Of a stretch of 64,000 nt of DNA, positions 58,025-64,000 are shown one piece after another. Within the stretch, counting starts at the first letter, position 1. Each line of letters starts with the position of its first letter. A program made the position numbers and the translations under genes. The notes beneath the pieces were generated by a model. That model was not told the DNA's origin. It did not search any database and saw nothing but the letters and a program-made list of their open reading frames with translations. The stretch is from Actinophytocola sp. (GTDB lineage Bacteria > Actinomycetota > Actinomycetes > Mycobacteriales > Pseudonocardiaceae): positions 1-64,000 of the forward strand of contig NZ_WHTD01000017.1 of the NCBI RefSeq assembly GCF_009379765.1, given 5' to 3'.

Positions 58025-59338
58025 CTACTGACGCGCTGCGATCCCTTGCACCACACCGAGCTCGAGCAGGTCCCGCGGGCGCAGCTTGAGCTGGTCGGCC
58101 AGCGCGGGGATCTCCGCGGGGTCGCGTTTGAGGATCGCGGCGGCCAGCTCCGGGGCGATGACGGAGAAGTAGGCGTCCGGCGCGATCCACAGCCGGTCCG
58201 GCGAGCACAGGGCGAGCGCGCCGCCCGAGCCGCCCTCGCCGACCACCAGCGTCGTCACCGGCACCCGCGCGGCCGCGATCGTGGCGAACAGCCCGGCGAT
58301 CGCCGGGCCGGCGCCGGCCAGCTCCGCCGCCGGGTCGGCCGCCGCGCCGGGCGTGTCGACCAGGGTGAGCACCGGCAGGCCGAGCCGGTCGGCCAGCCGG
58401 ACCAGCCGCGCCGCGGTGCGGTAGCCGGCGGGCGTCGTCGCGGTGCCGGTCTGCGCCGCGAAGGCGATCGACCGGCCACCGCGCCGGCCGACGCCGCACG
58501 ACATCCCGTCGTCGACGCCGCCCGCCCGGTCGCCGCGGATCTCCCGCCGGCTCTCGAAGTAGTCGTCGAGGTAGGCACCGGCCCGCGGCCGCGCGGCGGA
58601 CCGGGCCCGTTCGACGGCCTGCCGGCCACTCGCGGCGGGGGTCGGCGCGCCCAGCGCGCGCGGGACCTCCGCCGGCTCGCCGCTCGGGTCGGTCAGCAGG
58701 CGCAGCCACTCGGCCAGCGGGCCGGCCGGATCGTCGACCACCTCGTCGACGTTTCCCGCCGCGAACTGGCTCTCCGCGGTGTAGGCCGGATCGTCGGCGG
58801 TGGCGGCGGGGCGAACCCGCCGCCCGGCGAACCCGACCTGCGCGCCCCGCTCGGCCAGCACCACGTCCGCCCCGGCGCCCAGCGACGCCCACACCCCGCC
58901 GGTCGTCGGGTCGCGCAGCACCGCGAGGTGCGGTGTCGGTAGCCGCACCGCCTCGCGCGTGACCAGCTGGAGCTGGCGCAGCGACAGCACGCCCTCCTGC
59001 ATGCGGGTCCCGCCGGTCGCGATCAGCGACACCACCGGCAGGCCCGACACCCGCGCCCGGGTGAACGCGCTCGAGATCCGCGCCCCGGTGCCCGTGCCGA
59101 CCGACCCGCCGAGGAACCGGAAGTCGAACGCGACGAGCACCACCGGCATCCCGTCGAGCGTGCCGCGCCCGCAGACCACCGACTCCGCCGTCCCGGACCG
59201 GGCGGCCGCCGCCTTGCGGGACACCCCGTAGCCGGCCCAGTCCAGCGGCCCGTCCGGCCCGTACGCCGGGCCGACGACATCGAACTCGACGAAGTCGTCG
59301 ACCAGCCGGGCGATGACCTGCCGAGCGCCGTCAACCAT
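58025..59338 (-). CDS. Fused AccD/AccA-type carboxyltransferase in the malonate locus
   Basis: 437 residues with two crotonase-like halves. The N-terminal AccD-like half: FDFRFLGGSVGTGTGARISS, TGGTRMQEGVLSLRQL, RDPTTGGVWASLGAGADVVL. The C-terminal AccA-like half: TPAGYRTAARLVRLADRLGL, TLVDTPGAAADPAAELAG, VVGEGGSGGALAL. No zinc-finger cysteines and no biotin domain. It overlaps matB by 8 bp. In this position it replaces the classical malonyl-CoA decarboxylase MatA and may decarboxylate malonyl-CoA in a biotin-independent way like MdcDE (inference). Confidence 0.8.
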   Translation of the reverse strand: MVDGARQVIARLVDDFVEFDVVGPAYGPDGPLDWAGYGVSRKAAAARSGTAESVVCGRGTLDGMPVVLVAFDFRFLGGSVGTGTGARISSAFTRARVSGLPVVSLIATGGTRMQEGVLSLRQLQLVTREAVRLPTPHLAVLRDPTTGGVWASLGAGADVVLAERGAQVGFAGRRVRPAATADDPAYTAESQFAAGNVDEVVDDPAGPLAEWLRLLTDPSGEPAEVPRALGAPTPAASGRQAVERARSAARPRAGAYLDDYFESRREIRGDRAGGVDDGMSCGVGRRGGRSIAFAAQTGTATTPAGYRTAARLVRLADRLGLPVLTLVDTPGAAADPAAELAGAGPAIAGLFATIAAARVPVTTLVVGEGGSGGALALCSPDRLWIAPDAYFSVIAPELAAAILKRDPAEIPALADQLKLRPRDLLELGVVQGIAARQ

Positions 59339-60776
59339 GCAGCGCCCGTTTCGTGACCTTGCCCATCTCGTTGCGCGGCAACGACTCCAGGAACCGCACG
59401 ACGCGCGGCCGCTTGTGCGGCGAGAGCAGCCGGGCGACGTGGTCGACGAGCTCACCGGCCAGCTCGTCGGGCACAGGCGGGTCGCCGGCCGGCACGACCC
59501 AGGCCACGATCCGCTCCCCCAGGTCCTCGTCCGGTTCGCCGGTGACCGCGGCCTCGGCGACCCCCGGGTGCTCGAGCAGCGCGTTCTCGATCTCGCCCGC
59601 GCCGATCTTGTAGCCGCCGCTCTTGATGAGGTCCGTCGCGCGCCGGCCGACGATCCGCACGTAGTCGTCCTGCTCGCGCACGGCCATGTCGCCGGTGCGG
59701 AACCAGCCGGCGCGCATGGCCTGCGCGGTGGCGTCCGGCCGGTTCAGGTAGCCCAGGAACAGGTTCGGCCCGCGGACCTCGATCTCGCCGACCGTCTCGC
59801 CGTCGGCGACGTCCAACGCGACGCCCGCGTCGTCGACCAGCCGGAGCTCGACCCCGGGCAGCGGCGGCCCGACGGTCCCCGGACGCCGGTCGCCGTCCGC
59901 GCGCACGCCGCAGTTCATGAGCGTCTCGGTCATCCCGTACCGCTCCACGACCCGCTGGCCGGTGGCCTCGGTGATCCGCTGGTGGTCGGTGGCCGGCAGC
60001 GCGGCCGACCCGGACACGAGCAGCCGAGCGCTGCCGACCGCGGCGGCGAGCGCGGGATCGGCCTGGCAGTCGGCGGCCAGCCGGTGGTACATGGTCGGCA
60101 CGCCGAAGAGCATCGTGGCGTCCCGCGCGAGCTCCGCGGCGACGCCGCCGGAGGAGAAGCGGCCCAGGTGGTGCAGGGTGCCGCCACGGCGCAGCGGCCC
60201 GATGACGCCGAGAATCAGGCCGTGCACGTGGAACAGCGGCAGCCCGTGCACCAGCACGTCGGCTGCGGTCCACTGCCACATCTCGGCGAGCGCGTCCAGG
60301 TTCGTCGCGACCGCCCTGCGGGGCAGCACCACGCCCTTCGGCGGCCCGGTGGTACCCGAGGTGTAGACGACGAACGCGGGTGCCTCGCCGTCCGGCTCCT
60401 CGGGTGCCGGCGGCGGCGGCGTGTCGAGCGGGGCGAGCGTGACGGGCAGCCGGGGCAGCTCGGCCAGGCGCGCCGGCAGCTCGACGCCCGGCGCGGCCAG
60501 CACCACGTCCGGTGCGCTGTCCGCCACGATGTGGTCGAGCTCCCGCTCGCCGATCTTGGGGTTCACCGGCACCACCGCCACCCCGGCGACCAGCGCGCCG
60601 ACCACCGCGACGCAGGTCTCGATGGTCGGCGTCGCCCATACCGCCACCCGGTCGCGGCCGCGGAGCTTGCCGGCCAGGTGGCCGGTGAGCAGGGCGAGCT
60701 CGCGGTAGGTCAGGTCCGCGTCGCCGAAGCGCAGCGCGGTCCGGTCGCCGCCGGTGACCAGTTCGGGAAGCAGCAT
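59331..60776 (-). CDS. matB: Malonyl-CoA synthetase
   Basis: 481 residues of the ANL adenylating superfamily, strikingly similar throughout to Streptomyces MatB. VYTSGTTGPPKGVVLPRRAV (P-loop), LHHLGRFSSGGVAAEL, MLFGVPTMYHRLA, RYGMTETLMN, WFRTGDMA, RATDLIKSGGYKIGAGEIEN and the catalytic lysine in NEMGKVTKRAL. It converts malonate, CoA and ATP to malonyl-CoA. ATG 60776 lies 17 bp from the MITE. Confidence 0.93.
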   Translation of the reverse strand: MLLPELVTGGDRTALRFGDADLTYRELALLTGHLAGKLRGRDRVAVWATPTIETCVAVVGALVAGVAVVPVNPKIGERELDHIVADSAPDVVLAAPGVELPARLAELPRLPVTLAPLDTPPPPAPEEPDGEAPAFVVYTSGTTGPPKGVVLPRRAVATNLDALAEMWQWTAADVLVHGLPLFHVHGLILGVIGPLRRGGTLHHLGRFSSGGVAAELARDATMLFGVPTMYHRLAADCQADPALAAAVGSARLLVSGSAALPATDHQRITEATGQRVVERYGMTETLMNCGVRADGDRRPGTVGPPLPGVELRLVDDAGVALDVADGETVGEIEVRGPNLFLGYLNRPDATAQAMRAGWFRTGDMAVREQDDYVRIVGRRATDLIKSGGYKIGAGEIENALLEHPGVAEAAVTGEPDEDLGERIVAWVVPAGDPPVPDELAGELVDHVARLLSPHKRPRVVRFLESLPRNEMGKVTKRALHG

Positions 60777-60792
60777 TGGTCTCCTTCGCGAG

Positions 60793-60960
60793 CTAGTGTC
60801 CCGCGCCGGGAGTCTGTTGCGTGCGTCGGCGAGTCCAGGTTTCTGCTGGCAAGGCGCCGGTTGGTCCTCGTACCGGGTTGTACTCGGGCGGACCGGCAAC
60901 GCCGCCAGCAGGAAGCTGGGCCGGCGAATCACGTGACGAACTTCCGGCGGGGGACACTAG
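60793..60960. mobile_element. MITE-like element, 168 bp, related to the copy at 7.1 kb
   Basis: The ends match as inverted repeats over 18 of 20 bases (CTAGTGTCCCGCGCCGGGAG against CTAGTGTCCCCCGCCGGAAG). Internal CTGGCAAGGCG (60846), CTCGTAC (60867) and TGTACT (60879) lie at nearly the same offsets as in 7101-7274. No ORF. It separates matC from matB, and its terminal CTAG supplies the matC stop codon. Confidence 0.8.
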
Positions 60961-62297
60961 CCCCAGTTGGGGACGACGAACACGAGCCAGGACGCGAGTG
61001 GCGCGACCGCCACCACGATCCCTCCGTACATCATGAGCTGGCGGAAGAACCGCTCCCGATCGAAGTCCCTGGCGTTGGCGTTGGCGAGCACGAGCGCGCC
61101 GTTGGTGGAGAACGGGCTGACGTCGACCATCGTCGCGGACACGGCGAGCGCGGCGACCATGCCGATCGGGCCGATCGTGCCCTGGGCCAGGAACGGCACG
61201 GCCAGCGGGATGAGCGCGCCCATCAGGCCGGTCGAGGACGCGAACGCGGACACGATCCCGCCGATGTAGCACAGCAGCAGTGCGGCGACCAGCGGCACAC
61301 CCACGTTGCTGACCGCGTTGCCCACGTAGTCGACGGTGCCGATCTCCTGGAGCACGGCGATGTAGGTGAGCACGCCGCAGATCAGCAGCACGGTCGGCCA
61401 GGTGATCTCGGTGACCGCCTTGCGGCTGCTCGACGGCCACGCGACGGAGAGGATCACGGCGACGGTGATCGCGGTGAGACCGGCGTCGAGGTCGAACACC
61501 AGGGTGGCGACCACCAGGGCGACGAGGCCGAGCAGGGTCGCGATCTTGGGTGCGTCGAGCGGGACCTGCTGCTCGTGCGGCAGTGGTTCGCGCGCCTTCT
61601 CCTCGGCGGGCGGCTCCGGATCGTCGGCCACGCCGTCAGCCCCGCCGCCTGCCGCGCCGGCACCTGCACCGACCGGGACGAGTTGGCGGGTGCGGCTGAG
61701 CCGGGTGCCGCCGAGCACGACGTAGAGGACCGCGGCGATCGCGGTGTTCATCACGAGGCTCGCGATGAACAGGAAGACCGGGCTGCCCTCGAGCTTGTTG
61801 CTGTCGACGATGCCGTTGACGATCGAGCCGTACACGCTGATCGGCGAGAAACCGCCGCCCTGCGCGCCGTGCACGACCATCGCGCCCATCAGCAGCGGAC
61901 TGATGTTGTAGCGGGCGGCGAAGCCCAGGGCGATCGGCGCCACGATCGCGCACGCCGCGGGGCTCACCGCGCCGATCGCGGTGAGCACGCCGGTGACCAC
62001 GAACATCACCCACGGGACCAGCGCGATCCGGCCGCCGACCAGCCGCACCGCGGCGGCGACGAGCCAGTCGATGGTGCCGTTTGCTCTGGCGATGGCGAAC
62101 AGGTACGTGACGCCCACGAGCACCACGAAGATGCTGCCGGGGAAGCCGGCGAAGATGCCGTCGGCGTCGAGACCGCCGGCGAGGGTGCCGACCAGGAACG
62201 CACCGGCGAACGCGAGCGCGCCCATGTTCACCGACAGCGTCGTGGCCAGCACGAAGATCACCACGAGGGCGAGGATCGAGATCAGCTCCGCGGACAC
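60957..62297 (-). CDS. matC: Malonate/dicarboxylate carrier MatC
   Basis: 446 residues, about 11-12 predicted membrane segments. MatC_N-type N-terminus (ELISILALVVIFVLATTLSV), the signature AIGAVSPAACAIVAPIALGF, and a hydrophilic central loop (GADGVADDPEPPAEEKARE). GTG 62297 has AGGAGG 6 bp upstream. With matB, matR and the carboxyltransferase it forms a malonate uptake/activation locus. The TAG stop lies in the MITE terminus. Two palindromes upstream are shared with matR. Confidence 0.88.
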   Translation of the reverse strand: MSAELISILALVVIFVLATTLSVNMGALAFAGAFLVGTLAGGLDADGIFAGFPGSIFVVLVGVTYLFAIARANGTIDWLVAAAVRLVGGRIALVPWVMFVVTGVLTAIGAVSPAACAIVAPIALGFAARYNISPLLMGAMVVHGAQGGGFSPISVYGSIVNGIVDSNKLEGSPVFLFIASLVMNTAIAAVLYVVLGGTRLSRTRQLVPVGAGAGAAGGGADGVADDPEPPAEEKAREPLPHEQQVPLDAPKIATLLGLVALVVATLVFDLDAGLTAITVAVILSVAWPSSSRKAVTEITWPTVLLICGVLTYIAVLQEIGTVDYVGNAVSNVGVPLVAALLLCYIGGIVSAFASSTGLMGALIPLAVPFLAQGTIGPIGMVAALAVSATMVDVSPFSTNGALVLANANARDFDRERFFRQLMMYGGIVVAVAPLASWLVFVVPNWG

Positions 62298-62336
62298 GAC
62301 CGTCCTCCTTGACGTCGGGTCTAACTGGAGTGGACT

Positions 62337-62408
62337 AGTGGCTGAGCCACTTTGGTCGCGTGCGCGCGGCGCTGTCAAGACTGGATTGGTCAAGTGGCTC
62401 AGCCACTT
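62337..62408. promoter_or_regulatory. Twin MatR operators AGTGGCTnAGCCACT
   Basis: AGTGGCTGAGCCACT (62337-62351) and AAGTGGCTCAGCCACTT (62392-62408) are perfect palindromes with the same arms. They are 55-57 bp apart in the divergent matC/matR promoter. The left one lies 40 bp before matC; the right one ends 24 bp before matR, overlapping its likely -35 region. Confidence 0.85.
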
Positions 62409-62432
62409 CGGGTTCGCGCGTAATGTGGCAGG

Positions 62433-63134
62433 GTGTCGGACGCACTGGGCCCGGTGAGCCGGTCGAAGCTGTACGAGCAGGTCGTGGACCGGCTTCGCGC
62501 GCACGTGGCCGAGTCCGGCCTGCACGCGGGCGACAAGCTGCCGTCGGAGCGCGACCTCGCCGAGCGGCTGGGGATCAGCCGCGCGTCGGTGAAGCAGGCG
62601 ATCGTCGTGCTCGAGGTGCAGGGGCTCCTGGACGTGCGCCACGGCGGCGGGACGTACCTGCGGCGGGACACCCTGGACGTGGAGTCGGTGGAGGAGCTGA
62701 TGGCGCGCCGGCAGCGGCTGCCGGACGTGTTGGAGGCGCGGGAGGCGCTGGAGACGAAGCTGGCCGAGCTCGCGGCGGTGCGCCGGACGCCCGCGGACCT
62801 GACCGCGATCGACGACGCGCTGACCTTCATGGCCGACGAGATCGCCGGCGGCGGGGCCGGGGTGGAGGGTGACCGGCGGTTCCACGCGGCGGTGACGGCG
62901 GCCGCGTACAGCAGCATCCTGGCGGAGTTCATGCGCTCGATCGCCGAGCAGATCGCCGAGAGCCGCAAGGAGTCGCTGCGCCAGCCGGACCGCCCGCGCC
63001 GGTCGCTGTCCCAGCACCGGCGCATCGCCGAGGCGATCCGTGCGGGCGACCCGCGGGGCGCGGCGGCGGCGATGCGCAAGCACGTGCAGACGGTCAGCAA
63101 GGTGCGGCTGCTGGACTGGAACCCGCAGGACTGA
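62433..63134 (+). CDS. matR: GntR-family (FadR subfamily) regulator of malonate genes
   Basis: 233 residues. Winged HTH: LPSERDLAERLGISRASVKQ followed by VLEVQGLLDVRHGGGTYL. FCD ligand domain: DVLEAREALETKLAELAAVR, DRRFHAAVTAAAYSS, SLSQHRRIAEAIRAGDPRGA with the metal-binding histidines. GTG 62433 follows TAATGT (62421-62426) by 6 bp, so the mRNA is likely leaderless. It is divergent from matC, with twin operators between, as in MatR-controlled malonate loci. Confidence 0.85.
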   Translation: MSDALGPVSRSKLYEQVVDRLRAHVAESGLHAGDKLPSERDLAERLGISRASVKQAIVVLEVQGLLDVRHGGGTYLRRDTLDVESVEELMARRQRLPDVLEAREALETKLAELAAVRRTPADLTAIDDALTFMADEIAGGGAGVEGDRRFHAAVTAAAYSSILAEFMRSIAEQIAESRKESLRQPDRPRRSLSQHRRIAEAIRAGDPRGAAAAMRKHVQTVSKVRLLDWNPQD

Positions 63135-63180
63135 CCGGTTCTCGAGCCTGCGTTGCTGTGTCGTGGGCAGGCTGGGCGGC

Positions 63181-63681
63181 ATGACCTCTGAGCTCGCGGA
63201 CCGGTTGGACGTCACCGACACGGTGGTGCGGATGGGGTGGTTGCTGGACCGCCGCGACTGGGACGGGCTGCGCGACCTGTTCACCGAGACGGTGTACACG
63301 GACTACACGGCGCTCTGGGGCGGTGTCCCGCAGGAGGCGGGGGTCGACCAGCTGCTGAGCACGTCGGCGCAGGGCTCGTGGCGCCGCACGATGGACGGTC
63401 TGGAGGCCACCCAGCACCTGATCACGAACGTCCTGGTGTCCGTCACCGGCGACTCGGCCTCCGCGACGGCCAACGTGCTGGGCGTGCACCGCCTGGCGAA
63501 CCCGCACGGGTCTCCCTTGTGGACGGTGGGCGGGACGTACGACTTCCGCCTGGTGCGGGTGGCGGCGGGCTGGCGCATTCGGGCGGTCACCTACGACATC
63601 AGCTGGGTGGAGGGGAATCAGCAGGTACTGTTCCGCGCCGCCGCCAACCCCGCCGCCAACCCCGCCGCCGAGGCCGCGTAG
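63181..63681 (+). CDS. SnoaL-like / NTF2-fold protein
   Basis: 166 residues. LADRLDVTDTVVRMGWLLDR, then DWDGLRDLFTETVYTDYTAL, ATQHLITNVLVSVTGDSASA and the last strand GGTYDFRLVRVAAGWRIRAV mark a nuclear-transport-factor-2 fold of the SnoaL_4 type. The C-terminus NPAANPAAEAA is low complexity. ATG 63181, 46 bp after matR. Function unknown; it is paralogous in fold to the protein at 22.0 kb. Confidence 0.78.
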   Translation: MTSELADRLDVTDTVVRMGWLLDRRDWDGLRDLFTETVYTDYTALWGGVPQEAGVDQLLSTSAQGSWRRTMDGLEATQHLITNVLVSVTGDSASATANVLGVHRLANPHGSPLWTVGGTYDFRLVRVAAGWRIRAVTYDISWVEGNQQVLFRAAANPAANPAAEAA

Positions 63682-63691
63682 CCCGCCAAAA

Positions 63692-63803
63692 TCGCGAGTC
63701 CAACGTTCGCGACCCGCGAGTCCAACACTCGCGCACGTTCCGAATGTTGGACTCGCGGGTTCTGGGCGTTGGACTCGCGGGTCCGGAACGTTGGACTCGC
63801 GGG
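63692..63803. repeat. GTTGGACTCGCGGG repeat array, locus 4
   Basis: Two inverted cores (63692-63704, 63713-63726) face three direct cores (63746, 63768, 63790) with a 22-bp period and spacers TTCTGGGC and TCCGGAAC. The inverted and direct halves can pair into a hairpin downstream of the SnoaL-like gene. From 63804 to 63916 there is only GC-rich DNA with a weak inverted repeat around 63830-63860. Confidence 0.88.
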
Positions 63804-63916
63804 GGGACCTCGCGGCGACCTGGCCGGGAGTGGGAGGCCGCCTCCTCCCGGGGTGGGAGACGGGTCGAGATTCGGGGCCGATGTGCCGGCGGGGCGCCGT
63901 CCGTAGCGTCGCCGGT

Positions 63917-64000
63917 ATGCGGACAGCCACCGACTTCCACGAGCTCGCCGGCGCCAGGTACATCCTTCTCACCACCTACCGCCGCGACGGGACCCCGGTC
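63917..64000 (+). CDS. PPOX-class F420/FMN-binding protein, N-terminal fragment
   Basis: The last 28 codons of the window from ATG 63917 read MRTATDFHELAGARYILLTT then YRRDGTPV. This is the opening strand pair of the pyridoxamine-oxidase-like, F420-dependent PPOX family (ARYVLLTTYRKDGTPV in relatives). The rest lies outside the window. TAGCGT at 63903-63908 may be the -10 of a leaderless promoter. Confidence 0.7.
   Translation, partial: MRTATDFHELAGARYILLTTYRRDGTPV

Noticed and set aside
59313-62312. 999-aa plus-strand frame across matB and matC
   Set aside because: It is antisense to two strongly recognised genes and has an H/R/D/G-rich composition. Its final part only appears coding because of codon symmetry.

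Overview
The window is GC-rich, densely packed chromosomal DNA from an actinomycete, most probably a member of the Pseudonocardiaceae (the Amycolatopsis, Saccharothrix or Lentzea type). This is inferred from the gene families: an XRE regulator paired with DUF397, maleylpyruvate-isomerase-fold and DUF222-HNH relics, F420-type luciferase-like enzymes, EF-Tu domain 2 and SnoaL-like proteins, an AAA+/TPR regulator, and pca and mat catabolic loci. GTG starts are common, ATGA/GTGA cistron overlaps are frequent, and several promoters look leaderless.

Layout. 0-3.1 kb: the start of a CoA-transferase gene (frc) and a frameshifted ThDP enzyme, divergent from a ketopantoate-reductase-like gene, with matching CATAC-n-GTATG palindromes in the shared promoter. 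3.5-6.2 kb: a flavin reductase and a DrrA/DrrB exporter whose two genes are separated by three tandem, overlapping mini-cistrons. 6.3-7.3 kb: a graveyard of mobile-DNA relics closed by a MITE. 7.3-16.5 kb: a large AAA+ regulator, DUF2294, cysteine dioxygenase with rhodanese, a ruined SDR behind a KstR-like palindrome, a DUF397/XRE pair, a MerR regulator and a secreted S1 protease. 16.6-23.4 kb: a metallo-hydrolase, a 1462-residue SF1 helicase with a nuclease-like tail, and a MarR/SnoaL divergon with three operator copies.

23.4-34.5 kb is an aromatic-acid catabolic island. An IclR regulator and pcaG-pcaH-pcaJ-pcaI run leftward (protocatechuate dioxygenase and 3-oxoadipate CoA-transferase). Divergently, an NMT1-type ABC importer, an aromatic aldehyde dehydrogenase, pobA (4-hydroxybenzoate 3-hydroxylase) and a MetE-like protein form one tightly coupled operon. 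Together they import an aromatic compound, oxidise aldehyde to acid, hydroxylate 4-hydroxybenzoate to protocatechuate and feed the beta-ketoadipate pathway. 34.5-47.5 kb: a VapBC pair with a very small antitoxin, TetR regulators with operators, a split FluG-like amidohydrolase and glutamine-synthetase pair, an MFS/epimerase/TIM-barrel operon, a protein-tyrosine phosphatase and two F420-type oxidoreductases. 47.6-56.7 kb holds ABC exporter genes and has an unusual density of frameshifted genes. 58.0-63.1 kb is a malonate-utilisation locus: matR, matC, a second MITE, matB and an AccD/AccA-fused carboxyltransferase in place of the classical decarboxylase MatA.

Superimposed features: a family of 22-bp-period repeats (14-bp core GTTGGACTCGCGGG) at four intergenic sites; two related 168-174 bp MITEs, each supplying the TAG stop codon of the adjacent gene; and many perfect operator palindromes. 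No rRNA, tRNA, CRISPR array or replication origin was recognised.
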